Positions 1-13,730 are shown, counted from the stretch's first letter. The stretch is 64,000 nt of DNA from Stemphylium vesicarium (GCA_004380135.1 QXCR01000152.1:1-64000), one strand, 5' to 3'. The notes: a model not told the origin generated them from the letters alone. A program made the numbers and translations.

Positions 1-1805
1 CTGTTGCCTGTCTATTGCGAGCTTTTTGGAGTTGTAGCTGCTCGGCTTCGTCCTCTTTCACGCGCGCGCGATAGCGAGCCTTGCGGAGCTTCCTTGGAGA
101 CCAGAGGAGAGCGCCGCCGTGGTACTCCTCGCGCTGCTGAAGGTCCATAGTCTTGCTGTTGCTTGTACGCTTTTGCCTCGCGTTGAGCGCTTGCTGTAGA
201 CCTTGATTATCGTGGTGGAGGAGCTCGTTTTTATTAGAAGATATAGGAATCTTCTAGTTATACCTAAGTAATTATAGCTTTCTTTATTAAAGTTTACTAA
301 TAGTTAGTATAAAAGAGATTATCTTATCTCTTCTTAGAAAATAATATAATTATTTTAACTATTTTATACCTATAGAGAGTATAATAAAGCCTTAAGCTAT
401 TAGGCTTTAACTTTTAACTTATTAGGTACTATAGCGTTAAATTTTTTTTTATAGCTCTCTCTAGCTATTACTATTACCCTATTACCTAAGTTATAAAGCT
501 CTAGCTTATTATAAAGTATAGTTATTAAAGAGTTTTAGTATAGCGTCTATATCTATTAGCTATATACTTATAGCTTAAAAACTCTTCTTAATAAGATTTA
601 ACCTTATTATAGAGCTTTACGCGGGCTAAAAGTTCTTAAAGAAATTATATTTTATAATCTTTATAATACTTTATAATTAGTAGAGGTAGTAGTTAAGATT
701 TTAAGCGTAGTACTTTAAAAGAGGCCTAAAGAGCACGACGTTAAGCGGCTATAAGCTATAAGTTAAATAAGGTAGAAAGATAGCTAAGAAGATAGAGTTA
801 CTATTATAAAAATCTATAAAATTAGTTATAAGATAACTACTATAGCTATTAAGAATAAGAAGTCTATAACTACGTCGCGCTTTCTACTTTATAAAGCGCT
901 TAACTACCTACTCTAGCTAAGCTAAACTTATATTATTATTACTCTATCCTAAATCTAAATTTAAGAAGAAAATTTCGTGTTTCCTAACCTCTATAGCGTC
1001 TATCTAGCCTAATTAAATCATAGAGGTGCTCTAATATATAAGAGCTAGCGGTAATAACTCTTAGGAAGCGCATACGCAAGTTAATAGCATTATCTATTAA
1101 TAGTTACTATCTTATATAGTATCTTTAGGCCTAAGAAAGGCCTTTAAGAAGACTTTTTTACCACGTTTTATAATACTAATATAAAAGGCTTTCTTATCTA
1201 TATTATAGATATTTTTAATATTAATACTATACTCTTATATTTTTAAATAAAGTAATTTAAAGTAAATCTTATACTTAAATAGTAAGTTAGCTTTATACCT
1301 CTTATAATTAAAGTTACTAATAAGTAAGTAAATAGGGCTTAGAAAGTCTAATTTAATTTACTTAATTACTTATTATAGTTTAGAAGTTACTTTAATAGAT
1401 ATAACTCTTACCTCTAGTAGTTAGCGTCTAGTTTTAATAAGTAACTTAACTTACTTATTAGTAACTCTACTCACGATTAATTCTAGGGCTCCATTTGATA
1501 GTAAGCTCGTCGGCGTGGCGATGGAGAAACCGAGTAACCCAGCTGCGGGAAACCTCACACTTCGTGATTGTTAAAGCGAAGTTTTGCACCATCTCGCGCG
1601 TCGGTGGCAAGCCTCGCCTTGTACATCTTTCTATGTACAGCATGAGTTCATGCACCTGTTGTGGGTTGAGTAACTGTGAACCCTTGTGCCTCTGCGAAAG
1701 CATCGTTTGGTCAACACTGAACCTTTTTGCGACTTTGCGGTACAAAAAATCATCTCTAGCTTCATGCAATTCTAAATATTCAATCGCCTCTTGAATCGGA
1801 TCCAT
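1..1805 (-). pseudogene. pogo/Fot1-like DDE transposase, RIP-damaged, runs off the left edge
   Basis: This is a relic transposase that would cut and paste its own element. The frame starts at the ATG at 1805. Residues 1-113 (down to about 1467) are clean and read as a psq/CENP-B type helix-turn-helix region (MDPIQEAIEYLELHEARDD, then VSRSWVTRFLHRH). From about 1460 to 240 the DNA has lost nearly all CA and TG and the frame is full of stops, yet the minus strand still shows a DDE-like core near 1140-1200 (NIYNIDKKAF-like). From 226 to 1 the frame is clean again and shows the basic C-terminal tail of this family (LRKARYRARVKEDEAEQLQ). The true end lies left of the window. Dead as a protein; family call from established knowledge of fungal pogo elements. 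Confidence 0.8.
241..1460. other. RIP-saturated AT-rich tract inside the pogo-like element
   Basis: CA and TG dinucleotides are almost absent while CG, CC and CT remain. This is expected when CpA is converted to TpA on both strands. The tract begins and ends abruptly against clean coding sequence at about 240 and 1470. Confidence 0.85.
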
Positions 1806-2160
1806 GGTGGTAAAGTTATGACGCGTTGAAGTTAGCCGCTTTCTTTCTTGTACACACTTTACCACTGCACGGTGCACGCGAAGAACTGAATATCACGCTC
1901 CATGTATCATTCATTGCGACCTGTGTGAGAATGCGCTATGGCGAGTGATACTTACCCTGTCCAAAATCAAGAAAAGCATCCAGTTGCCAGGAACCAACGT
2001 ACCCTCTTCCAACAACTTGATCCTGATACTTTTCTTCCTCCAATGATAATACAAAGGTCGTGCGACACTCAACTTAAGCGACGCACTGTCCGTTCCTTTC
2101 CATGATCTTACTCTTCCTCACGACCATCTCCTTTCAACCACCGGCTCTCCTCGTTCACCC

Positions 2161-5100
2161 TCAGGCTCCAGAAATCTCAGTGTCTGGTTTGAAGTCCGCC
2201 TCCTCCAACCTCAACCCGTTTAAAATCTTCCCAAGATGCGTCTTCTCTACACCCTCACCCTCACGTCGAATCTTCGTCAAAAACGTGCGTAAGAAAGGAA
2301 CCGGCGACTTCTTCAATCCCCATGTTCCAATCGGTGGATCGATGAAGCCATCAGCATATATTTGCTGACCCTCCACGGGTCTAGTGCACAAAAGCCCCAA
2401 AAAGTCGCACAACTCGGTGTACTCGTTGAAATCCCGAAGATAGAGACTGCCGGTGAAGAGATTCAATTGGATCGTGAGGCTTCGAGGAACTTGTTCTGGT
2501 GAGAAGGCGCGACCGACATTGTAGAGCTCGAGCCTGTCGAGAGGGTCGAATCCGGCGTTGATTCGCGGCGCAAATATGTGTAGAGTCACTTTTGCGCATC
2601 GGCGAATGTCTGCGAGCAACTCGTTTGCCTCATAGGGGCTGATGATAACCAGATGTTCAACAATGCGGGAGTTTGCCTTGTATACAGACAGTATGAACTG
2701 AACAGGCCTCTGGTACGAGTCGGAGACGAACTCTGCTTGGAAGTATCCGGATGGAGCCTTCACAGTACGCATGAAGTCTAAAGTGACAAGCAGCTCGGTC
2801 GGAAACTCTTCAAGTTTGGACAGGTTGGCTGCGCTGGTGGTTTTCAGTTCCTGGAATGCTGAATTCCACGCGTTCGAGTCCTTCGTAGTCTTCGTAAGCC
2901 TACCCGTCTGAACTAATTGACGGACTTGAGGGTGAATGCGATGAAGCTCGGCGTCCAGTCGCGCAGGACGGTCGATCTGTTTCTCTTCCTCAATCTCTGG
3001 TGCCAGTTCGCGCTCCTGCTCTTCGCTCAACGTAGCGGCGCCAAATCCCATAGCCTCGAACTCCTGGCAGCGCTTAACGATCTTGGTGATGTTGCGGTTC
3101 TGCAGGTCCCAAGCTTTGAGCGAACCCATGCCACTGTCATCTTTGGTACGCGGCTTATAGCGTGCTTCGAGGGTCTGCGCTTCATCTTCAAGGAAGCTCT
3201 CCGCCTGTGTCCGGGTAGTCGCAGCACCGCAAAGAAGGTTCTTGTGGCGCTCAAATCTCTCGCCTTGAACGGCCCAAAGTGGCATACTTCTCTTCAGATC
3301 CTGCCAAGTCTCTCCGATAGACCAGCAGAGAACGTCGCTCACTTTGATGGGCACGTTCGAGGGCTTGCCAATTCGCTCGCGAATCTTTGTACTTATGTCC
3401 TCCGGTACCATAAAAGCAACTGATTGTCCAAGACCGAGTTTTCTCATCCTCATACATCCTGTGATGGTTAGCGACGATTCCTTTCACGACATCTGGGACA
3501 GAACTCAACATACCTTGCGTGAGCTTATCTTTCACAAGACCCTGACCCAAAGTCACAGCAGCCCTGTAGTTGCGAGGAAGCTTCAGATCTGTTCCTCTAG
3601 TGTGGGCCTCATCGAGATATACCATGCAGACGTCAAGCTGTTGAGCAAATGGAGACGTCTGTAGAGGCTCGGTACGTCCAGCGCGATCCATGACAGAAAG
3701 CTCTTCATCTGCAAAGAAAACGACAGCTTGTACGTTGGCATGGCAGATGCCCAGCCATGTTTCCGCTACTTCTTGATTGTTCTGCTCGAGAATCGAGGCT
3801 CCGCAGTCTAGAATGACCCTCACTTCTGGTTGCATTCGGATGACGACCGATAGAAGATGTTGAGCATCGGAAGCCTCACTCCGAGGAGGTAGAGCTTCAA
3901 CTGAGGTCTCGTCCTGTAGTAGATACTGAAGGACAAGAGCATTAGTGTGACTCTGACTAGGAAGGTCGAGATGCTTGACGGCTAGTGGCAAAAGGTGCAG
4001 CGTGTCGTTAGTTCCAGAAAATCCGGTCACAGGATGTGTCTTAATTGCGCCAATATCCCAGCCCGATGCGCTAAGCTTCTGCGGAAATTCTTTCATGACT
4101 TTCGGGAATACCAAAAAAGCGAGATAGTAGTCGATGGCCTTTTTTGAGTATCGCAGACTAGGGAAGACATCGGCGATGCATTGGTGATGGTCCTTGACCG
4201 AGACCCCGGATATCTGACGGAATGCTATTGGCAAGCCTGGGGACGCCGTATCAACCCACTCATCGTAGTGTATGCCTGCTTGGTCTGATTTCAGTAGATG
4301 AGCGAAGCTGTCGAAAAGCTGCTCATCTGTGAGTCCACCATAGTAGTAGGACAAGAGCGACAACAGAATGACGACATCAGGATGTGAGAACTCGCTACGA
4401 GGGCTGGGACAGTCTTTGCTTCGGAACGGTACAGCGAGTAGCGTATTTGGAATGCGGTGCGGATCAAGACCGAAATTGACGCGCCAACGCTTCGTGCCCA
4501 ACGCAAAACGGAGAACGCCACCAGCGATAAGACCTCGGACCAAGAGTAGCGGAGACTTTGTGGATTCGGTCCAAAATTTGCTGTCCTCCACTGCTCGAAT
4601 TTCATCGTCTGTAAGACTTGCCTCGGTAATGTATTGCAATAGTGAAGCTTGCGTTGTGGGAGACTGAGAACTTGTGGGTAGGCCGATGATTCCGAATTCG
4701 ACGATGTGCTTAGCAATAAGCGTCAAGAGATCTTCAGCGGCATCGTTATCAAGAATTCTGACTCTCGCGAATCGACCGCCGTCAACGCGTTGAAGCTCGA
4801 CCGACTTTGGTGACCTGTTCCAAACTTCTTTGGCGAAGCGTGGTATCAGACCGACGATTGCCTGGATAATAAGCCATCGCTCTGGCGCCAACTCGATGGA
4901 TCGCTGAGTCCCCATCGTGTACATCAGCTCAAATTTGACAGAGAAATTCTCATCTGACTCGTCCACGATGTCTCGCGAAACCTTTTGGAAGAATTCCTGT
5001 GTATCGCGGAGCGAGCTCGCACAATTTTGTCCAGCGAGAGTGGCCTCGACAGCCATTAGTTTGAAAGAGAGAATGTGTTCAGGCTGAACAAGCAGAACTC

Positions 5101-8100
5101 CTCTGTTCTTCATGCATTCTTCGTACGTTTTGCGAAGAAGGTCGGCTTGTTCAGCGTTTGGACGCAGAGCTCGAGAGAAAGGCATGTGGTACACGCGCCT
5201 GTTAAGCAAATAGCCAAGCTTGGAGACTAGCATCTGCAACATCTGTTTGCTTTGAGGCTTTGCGACAATGATTCTCACCAGTCTGGCAGGGAAGAAGTCA
5301 GTTTCTGCAACACAAAGGTAAAAGCAACACGTTCGACTCACCTTTTTTGATTTGTCAAGTAGGCTGCCAGCACTGGGACAATAGTACTGCTCTTGCCACC
5401 ACCCATGAGAAGCTGAAGCACAGTGTTAATGAAGTCTTCAGTATCGCGCATTTGGGCGGCGATGAATTCCTGTTCGCGTCGAATCATGATGCCACTCTCC
5501 GCCTCGAGGAGTAAGGTCTCCGGGAAGTCATGAGTGTCCCAATTACTATGACCGACGTGACCAAGCTCTTCCATCAAATCGGCAGGCTTGGTAGACACAG
5601 CCGCCAATCTCTGTGCTCGATGAAGTTGTGTGACGGCAAGACCGTACTCGATGATCATGGTTTTCCATACTAGAGGTAGTGTCTCAAAGCGGTCGCGGTG
5701 GAGCTGACTGAGCCAGAAAGTCGGGCTGATGCGCGGGGAGTGTTGCACTTTGAGCCCGATCTCGTCGCTGGGAGAGTGGGTTTGTGCTACAGCTTGCAGC
5801 AGTTTGAGATTGATCGTGTCGAAGTAGTTCTTGCAGGCCTCACGGTAGTGCCGGAAAAGGGTCTCGGCTCCATCGCCCAAGAGAGATGCTAGCTTCCCAT
5901 GAGTTTCTGTCTGGAGACCTTGGAGCGAGGTGCAGCTTGCACGCAACCTAGCGACGTAGTCCTCTTCGCACTTCGACCTCGCAAGGTCTTGCAGGGTATT
6001 ACAAAAATCCTCAAGACGGACTTTCATTTTGTCGCTCTGGGTTGATTGTTGATCATTGACAGGAAACTCAGGCTCAAGTGGCGGTGAGAGTGTATGCATG
6101 GAGGTGTTAAGTGAGAAACCCCGCAGAATCACTGGTGGTACCGCAGCGAAGATTCGATCAATTCCAAACATGGTATCCAAGCCTCTCGTGCTATGCTTTC
6201 TCGGCGGTGCAATATAGACAGCACGCGGTGCTTGCACGGCGATAGCCTCTTGCCGGGTCATTAGGGTGGAACTCTGTTCAAGATATTCCATGAACAGCCG
6301 ATTGCGATGCCAAGTCTGGAATTTCGCGGTGATAGCTGCCATTGCGCTCGAGACATTGACGTATGCATAAGTATTGGGGGTAGTAGGCGGGACAGGTTTT
6401 GTAACGGGCCATTGTCGCTTCAGCTCGGTAACAAATGTTTTCTCCGCAATTTCTTGACGGCTTCGATGCAAGCGTGTCAATCTGTCGTTGTGTTCCTGGT
6501 TAGTCTCGGCTCCTTGCTTCGGAAGTTTGGCCTCTTCAGAGTTATCAAATGCTTTGCTAGCAGCACGGACAGCGTTCTCAATCTCTTCGGCTTGCCAACA
6601 ATCACCAGTTGACAGGTCAAAGGCGGGCGCAGAAGGTGGCTTCACTGTAGTTGTCGCAGGTAGCCGGATGAAAGCAGCAAAGGCTTGAAGAACGCACATA
6701 TCAGCAGACGTAGCAAAACCTATTGTCGATAGCCAGGCTGCAATGTCGTACTTGTTGCAGCGTTCGAGAGAAACGTGAAGATGCTGATGGATGTTGCACC
6801 AAGAGTCTTTGAGGATGCTGCTTATGTCGCCGAGCCACTGTGCGTCAAACCGAAGAGAGGACACGTCGAGCGACTGACTGGCACCCTGTATGATGGCTTT
6901 CTTAAAGTGCGTCTGAAGTAACCCAGTCTTGAGGTCTGGGACGGTAGAGTGAAGTGCGCCTTGCTTTCGGACAAGCAGAGTGGTGGCAATGTAAGCACGC
7001 TGGCCCCGATCTGATTGCGTGTACAAGTCTCTCGCCTTGTAGTGGTCATCTTTGTCAGATATAAGTCGCTCTTGCCCGAAACCATGCACTCGGAACACAG
7101 AAGACCGAACTGCCTCGCGTTCTTCAAGATGAGGGTTTGACTTCGACCAGTCTTGGGTGTTGGGCATCTTGTCGGGATAGAACAATTGCATAGTCTGAGC
7201 CTGCCGAATGATGTCTTCTGAGCACATGCGGAATTCCGGATGTTGGGACAGTGAAGGAAGGTTCAAGTTCCAATCAACTTGTTGCATCTCCATTATGTTC
7301 GCTGGGTAGAAGCGTCTCAATGGGGAAAGAGCTGCTAGTCGATGGAGTAAATCGACGTTGGCTGGTGTCAAGAATTTGAATGAGCGGACCGCAGCGGACC
7401 GCAGAATATTCAGGGACGATTTCGTTCCAGTGTAGCCAGTCAAGAGGTCTGGCAGACAGTGCGAGGTGAGCGCATGTAGCAACGCAAGGAACAAACTCTG
7501 TTGTATCTCTCCGTTTGCCAGAACGCGCCCAAGCGTGGTGTCAAGTGAGTATGCGAATATCTTATGGGCTTTGTCTTTGGCAATTTTGACGACAACGTGC
7601 TCGCCAGATATCTTGGAATGCGAGATGGTGCTGGTTCCAAATATGTGCGGCACCGGTACCAGCACCAAGCGGTCACGAGCCGACTTTGCGAATTTCAAGA
7701 CCAATCTGCTGGTCAGTCCAACCAGTGTTCCAAACGTCTGATCTGGATCTACTATCATGCCTCGATACTGGCGGGATTCTAGCTCAATGTCTTGATGTCG
7801 GAGAGAGAAATCGAGCTGTAGTCGCGGGAGCTGTACGTCCAGATCGAAACTTACCATGCACACAGTGACATGAATATGATCTGTGGTCTCCAGTGGGCCA
7901 AAGATCTTCGACAACGTGCGTGCCGTATAGCTGGCGATGTCGACAAGTACGTCGGTACCGTTGACCAAGCGCCATTTGGAGCCCTTTCGTACCAGCTTCC
8001 ACATGGCGCCCGCGCATGACCAGGGATCTTTACGTGGACGGAAGGTGACTTCATCTCGTCCGTGGTCGTACCAGTGAATGTAGTCGTCGATGAAGGCAGT

Positions 8101-11100
8101 GGGCAAGTGATCCTTAAACAAACGCGTCTGTAGGAAGTCATACCTGAAGAGTGTTAGCATGCACAAATTTTCGCCGTACGGGAAGGCAGATTCTAAAGTG
8201 ACTTACGTTTCATTGTCTTTGATGGCCACGACTTGCATGTCCGAACCTCTCATGCCAAAGTGTAATTTGTAGTCGCGGTAGGTTGACTTTGCAGAGAACT
8301 CCATACCAGGGCGATCCGTGGGAGCAACTGAAAGGATTGACTTTCCAAAAAGAGGCAAGTAGGCAGAGTGCTGCATGAACTCTGGTGGTAGACGAGCCAG
8401 AGGTAGACCGTCCACAAGCAGCTGGGCAGTAAGAAGATTGAAGCATACTGACAACGAACCTGACTTGATCTGAAGCCAGTGTTCGTGCTGATTGCTCAAG
8501 ATCTTCCAACAAAGTCCCACAGCAGGATGGAAGTCCGCCCAATTCTCAAGAACCGCCGCATGAAGGCCCATGTCGCCCTGGAGAATGTGATGGCGGAGCG
8601 GTACAAATGCACGATGCATCAGACTCCTCCAAGAATGCAGCATAGCGTTGTAGACCGGCTGAGACTCTGAGACTACGGAGCTGTGGTTCTCTTGAAGCAG
8701 TATTGACGACTGTACTAGCGCCGAAATGGCCGAATCCTGCTGGAGGATGTTGTCCAAGGAGCCTCTGTCGACATCAAAGGTACTCGAGCACAGAAGGGCG
8801 ATCTCGGTAGCCCGTGAGTATAGTTCAGTCCGCTGCGTGTCATCCGTGGAGGCGGCTGCTCTGCTCTTGAGGCGGCTGAGCCACTTCATGCTGATGGCGC
8901 GCGATTTAGCGAGGACGCTTAAGGCACGGATGCGGACTTCCGGACATTCAGTCAGGCTCAGAACGCGTCTAGAAAGTGCGACAAATATGGCGACGGCTCT
9001 CCATGATTCCCAGTTCTCTGATACGCGCCGCAAGCTGATCTCCACTTGTCTGAGTATCGCACCGCCGAAGGATGACTCGACGAGTATTGAGTGGCTGAGA
9101 CGGCTTGACGAGCTGTTGCCTGGTCCGGTCTGCTCAATTACTTGCAAGAGAAGAGTCTGAGTCTCCGATTTCGTGAAGTCGATGGACGGTATAGCCAACT
9201 GGGCCAGAATGTTCCAGTAGATGATGTTGCGACCCAGAGGGAGCGCCCCAAAGCTCTTGTATTCATCAAGTGAGAAGTGCGCTGGACAACTAGATAGACT
9301 AGCAATGACCTCATTGGGTGGCATATCATCTAAAGACGACGGTCTATGAAGGAAGCCCTCGAGGGGCTTGGAACGATCGCTAGGCATCCCATACGTGCAA
9401 TTTTGAACCATAAATTGGGCAGAACTGCAGACGCCAGTGAAACCGCCCAGAGACTTATCAAAATAAGCGTACTGCAATGCGTTGGGTAGACAAACATCGT
9501 GGGAATGAAGGTTTGGAATGCCCGTCTTGCGCTTGCGATGGGTGACTGTATGTGGTTTGATCTGCGAAAGAGGGATGATGCGCAGCTTTGAATAGTGGGA
9601 AGAAAGCATATGCGACAAGTCATGGTGCTGGTTCAGCGTGTACTGGGAGCGTGGCTTTTCGAAACACTCTACGCGATGGCGGAAGACGGTAGTCATCAGG
9701 AAAGCAGAAGCGTCTCGCCAATCGCCAAAGCCCTCTGGCAGCTGAAGCTCAAATATGGTGGCTTTTGCTACAAATTCTTGAGCAGAAACAGGCCATTCGT
9801 AGATGTCGATGCTTAGACTCTCCGCTTGGGCTTTGCGTACGCAGCGAGAACAGCCGGGCTTATGTCTCTCCTCGCTGTAGCCATGATAGCGGTTGTACAC
9901 AACCTGATGAGTCTCGCAGGAGTAAGTGTTGTAATAGTCCATCAGATTCTCATATTTCTTCTTCAGCTGTTTCAATTCTTTGAGCTTCTGCTTCTGCTTT
10001 TGCGCTGCCTCGCTTCGCACTTTTGATAACAGCTCCTGGAGTCGCGTGGATTGGTCAAAGTGCTTGACGGCAAACGAGAGGGGGTGTCCAAAGTTTCGGA
10101 GGACTGATGGATTGGTGTTGATGGCCGCACCGTGTCGGGACTCTGCGTAGCGTTCGACTTTGTACAGACGGATCATCTGGCTCTTGTGTGGCAACAGAAT
10201 ACATTGGAACTCTGTCAAGTCAACTTCCGGGCTGTACTCGCACAGCAGTGGATAAAGACGACACGCTGACTTGTCACAAGCTACCCATAGCTCAGCCAGC
10301 GAGAGGTACATAACAGACAGGGCGATTGGAATTCCGGCGTATGCAGCACTGGCAGCCTGATGGTATAATTCCATCAAGACACGCAGCTTTCCGCAACTGC
10401 TATCTTCATGAACATGTTTTGATAGCCACAAATCAAGGTGCTGCTCGATCCATGCTTCCAAAGCTGCGAGGCAATAGTACCCGTGACCTCCGGTAGCGTT
10501 CACGATTGTAGGAAGTTTCTCAGGTGGGAACGTCGGAAAGTCTTCATCGGGGACGAAGTCCGCTCGGCGAGGGTTGCGGCTTCTATTAGCCATTGCGTTC
10601 AAATTGCTATCGAGCTCGGGCAAAGACATGTCGAGATCTTTCGCAGGCTGCAAGGTGCGTAGCAGTTCGGGGTTGAAACACGCATTCGAGCTTCTAGTCA
10701 GAGCAGTCCAGTCTTCTTTGATGAGCGCGTGTGCTTGTGTCATAGCAGCTTGGATACCAATCATCCATGGGGCATCCAGAAGCTTCTTATAGCCTAGATT
10801 TTCTAGCTTGCGAATTCGGCGTGCTAGCTTTGCGTAGGTCAGGTACAGGGTTTCGCTACCTGTAACTTGACGTTGCTCATTGACCTGATGAATCTCCATT
10901 AGCGCAAGCTTGATCTGTAGGCACGATCAGACATACTGAATCTAGCAGACGTGAGAGGAGATGAACCATAAAAAGTTTGTACATCGGTCGAGTAGAATCT
11001 TCCTTGTATCCCCTTCGTGCGAAGAGAAGCTGCAAGACCACTCGGACAAGAAGCCACAATGGTGTCCGCCGCCAAGGTTGCAAGCAGTCCCGCCATAAGA

Positions 11101-11812
11101 CTTCTTCACGAGTGTTCTTTGAGATGCGGGCTGTCTCGGTTAGACTACCCAGCGCCGCAATGTAGTTGATGAGCCAGTCGGTCACCAGCCCAGGATTCGT
11201 GGTATCGCGGTTTTCGTCAAGCAATTGTCCAGTCTTTCGAACTTGAGGCTGGAAGCCTGGCGCGGCCTGGGTCGACAGCTTCGCAAGAGTAAATGCGAGC
11301 GATTGAATGAAAGCTTCCTCTTTCATGGTTGCCAAGGGTACTTTGGAAGCACAGCCTGGAAATGTTCGAACCAATCTTCCCACTGCGCCCATTGCGGCCT
11401 TGTTACGGGGGGACAACTCGAAGGGTTCAAAGATTACGCTATCTCCCGACCGGGAAATGATGAGTCCAGCGTTCTGTGCCTTGATCTCTAGCGGCATTAC
11501 TTCTTCGTTGATCGCGGATACGAGGTTCTGCAGAAGCTTCCGAAGCTGGAGCTCACTGACGTGGCCGTTGCTGTCTCGACTGCGACCAAGATATAAGACC
11601 GCACTGATAGCAGTAGTGATGTCTTCTTTAGCTTTGGCGTCATTGGTACAGTTACCCAAATCTTGGAGTGCGCAAGTGACCGCATCAAGAAGCGCCTGCT
11701 CATGAGAGATGTTGGAGTCATCTTCGTGAGGTAGTTTGGGTGGGAGAACGATGTGATTGATGAGGTAGGTCGCTGCACCTGGGGTCAAGCGCAGTCCGCC
11801 TGATGGAGCCAT
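2161..11812 (-). CDS. giant DUF6606/DUF3638/DUF3645 protein, five exons
   Basis: The coding sequence is complement(2161..3458, 3514..5282, 5342..8143, 8207..10884, 10937..11812). That is 9423 nt and 3140 residues, with every junction GT-AG and in frame; introns are 52, 63, 59 and 55 bp. The start is the ATG at 11812 because MAPSGGLRL and NHIVLPPKLPHEDDSN fit the usual N-terminus. Domain order is a DUF6606-like N-terminus, a Lys/Gln-rich coiled coil followed by a Cys/His cluster (about 614-640, ending CSRC), and DUF3638 with a P-loop-like MGGGKSS (about 2098-2104) and VDESDE (about 2223). DUF3645 (SYYYGGLTDEQL, about 2430) and LDEAHTRGTDLKLP (about 2671) follow. Such proteins are widespread in fungi, often labelled ubiquitinyl hydrolase by automatic annotation; the biochemical role is unsettled. 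The family usually has GEGKS where this one has GGGKS. The gene looks intact and is the largest single-copy gene here. Confidence 0.93.
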
Positions 11813-12979
11813 AGCCTGTTGAGCTCTGTGCGAACTGCGAGAGAGATCAGTCTGTGTAAAAGCTTGCGACGTTGCACGATATGACGGGTGCCTTACATAG
11901 CAACAAAGCCTCAATCCAAAACGCGCTGTAGCGAACTGCAGAAAGTGCACGCACAACAAATTGTGCGCTCAATACACACTGTCGAGCGACAAATCTGTAA
12001 CTAAATCGGAATCGCAGCCGGCTAAAAGGGAGGTGAGTGTGTCGTGCGAAATCGAGCGAGCGAGGCCGAAGTAAACTTTTCGTGGGCGTTGTTGTTGTTG
12101 TATTGAAATGAGTGCAAATGGGCCTCACCTTCACCGTGTCGCTCACTCACCAGACGTCTCTTTTTCAATAGGACTATGTGAGAAGGGAGGGAAGATCGTG
12201 TTGTATTCTTCCATGGGGGAAACACGAGATATACGAGGCGGTTAGGCCTCAGGAGCTAGTCCTATGGGGAAGTGTATGAGAACAAACACGGGTTGGAACT
12301 TGGGGCAAACACGGCTGAGGTGCGTCTTCTGCGGCGCGCATGCGCACCACCAAACTCAGTCCAAGTTTGTAGGCTACCATGTCTTGAGTGATTTCCCATT
12401 GAGACATTTGCTGCGGCGTTCCGTCTTGTAGTGATGGTAGGCTGGCATTGTGCGGCCGGCTGCGCGCGTTTGCTCCTGCGAAGAGCACCGCCACAGCAGG
12501 GCCTTGGAATATCACATGGAGAGCGAGTTGGGAATTGAGGGATTTCTCATCTCTTGAAAGCGGTATTGTCTTTTTCATGAAGATGGAGACACGGACTGTG
12601 AGATGGGCTAGAATAAAGAGACGACGGTGTTGAAGTATGGAATTGATGTGGGAATTATAGTTATTCTAGAGTGAGATGTGGCGCTAAATACTCTGTTTAC
12701 TAGCCACCTGTTCCTTCCATAACTGAGATCCTCGCGACTGCTGCTGCGTCTGATTGCCCAGGCAGCACCTGCTCTCAACAGACGGACGCCTTATCGGTAG
12801 GCTGACCGCCGAAGCTTTGTGCGCGCCAAGTAATACCGGGTACAGGTATGGGGCGCCGCGGGAACAAAACAAACTGCGGAACAGCACGACGATATGGGCG
12901 GCCACATCCTTTTTAAACTCAATTGCGATAATTAGATTCTGCGTGGAGTTTGTAGTTGCAAGCGCAAACCAATTCATTA
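11813..12979. other. intergenic region upstream of the DUF3638 gene
   Basis: No recognisable protein or RNA gene is seen. Several open frames on both strands (for example 12249-12578 minus) have low-complexity or composition-driven translations and no family resemblance. The segment next to 11812 probably holds the promoter and 5' leader of the DUF3638 gene, with T-rich and GTT-repeat stretches near 12085-12105. Confidence 0.4.
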
Positions 12980-12989
12980 TCAGATAGAG

Positions 12990-13310
12990 CAAAACAAAAG
13001 AATTCGATATTTTGGATTCCACCGTACCGAGCACGGACGCGTAATGCTCGTGGACGCGTAATTGGGCGTAATAGGCTCATCGCGTTCGACGCGGGGCCTT
13101 TTGAAGGGGCTGTGTGGGCATGATTGCTCCATGGGGCATGGGCATAAGTCGCTGTGTCGACGGCGCTTGGGCGGGCGCGGGTGCGACAAGGCGACTTCAA
13201 CGTCGCTTTCGGGATTTGCAGAGTCACGCAGCCATGCGTTGATACGCTCTGTGGTGGTGAGGACGGGGGGTGAACAGAAGCAGATGCGCTGCATGTTGAG
13301 CCATGTGTGC
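12990..13310 (-). pseudogene. fragment of a repeat-associated fungal protein N-terminus
   Basis: The minus strand reads TERINAWLRDSANPESD, then basic and proline-rich blocks (PPKRRRHSDL, then FKRPRVERDEPITP). This resembles the N-terminus of a common fungal family of unknown function in which an I-x-x-W-L motif is followed by KRRR and KRPR blocks. No full-length frame continues beyond about 12990 and there is no convincing start, so I read it as a truncated copy. The family call is from memory and tentative. Confidence 0.3.
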
Positions 13311-13499
13311 GGTATGCGATGTGATTGTCGTATGGGGGAGAGGGATTGCACGGCCGCTGCGGCTAGAGCCACGCGTGGCTCCCGTTTCCGCGGAAACCCG
13401 GTAGCTTCAACCCTCAGCCTGCTCCCCCGATCTGATCATCTACCAACATGCAAACTGTCGCCGCTGCCAATGCCCATGACATTACTGATAGAGCTGGCA

Positions 13500-13730
13500 C
13501 GCAATGCACAAAGACCAGACCGCAACCTTCCAGGCATTCGAGGCCATCCCCTCCCAAGCTATGAGTCCTTAGCTCGACGCCATCATCTCGCTCATCCCAA
13601 ATCTCCGTGCAGAAGTCGACGCCGTGCAAACCGATTGCAAGTCGCCGGCGAGAGGGCCGGTGCACATGTTCACAACGCCCCGAGTCGCTTGTCAGAATGC
13701 ATGCACGCCACATGATACATTGATTTCGCT
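13500..13730 (+). pseudogene. degraded protein fragment, family unclear
   Basis: The plus strand reads DQTATFQAFEAIPSQAMSP, a stop, then LDAIISLIPNLRAEVDAVQ, which looks like former coding sequence with regular helical spacing. It lies head-to-head with the fragment at 12990-13310 and could be a rearranged piece of the same gene. This is inference from composition and pattern only. Confidence 0.22.

Noticed and set aside
2381..10800. Many 60-170 codon frames opposite or overlapping the DUF3638 gene
   Set aside because: They are shadows of a GC-balanced long gene; none has a family resemblance or its own signals.
12249..12578. 109-codon minus-strand ORF upstream of the DUF3638 gene
   Set aside because: The translation is composition-driven with no motif, and a plus-strand ORF overlaps it.
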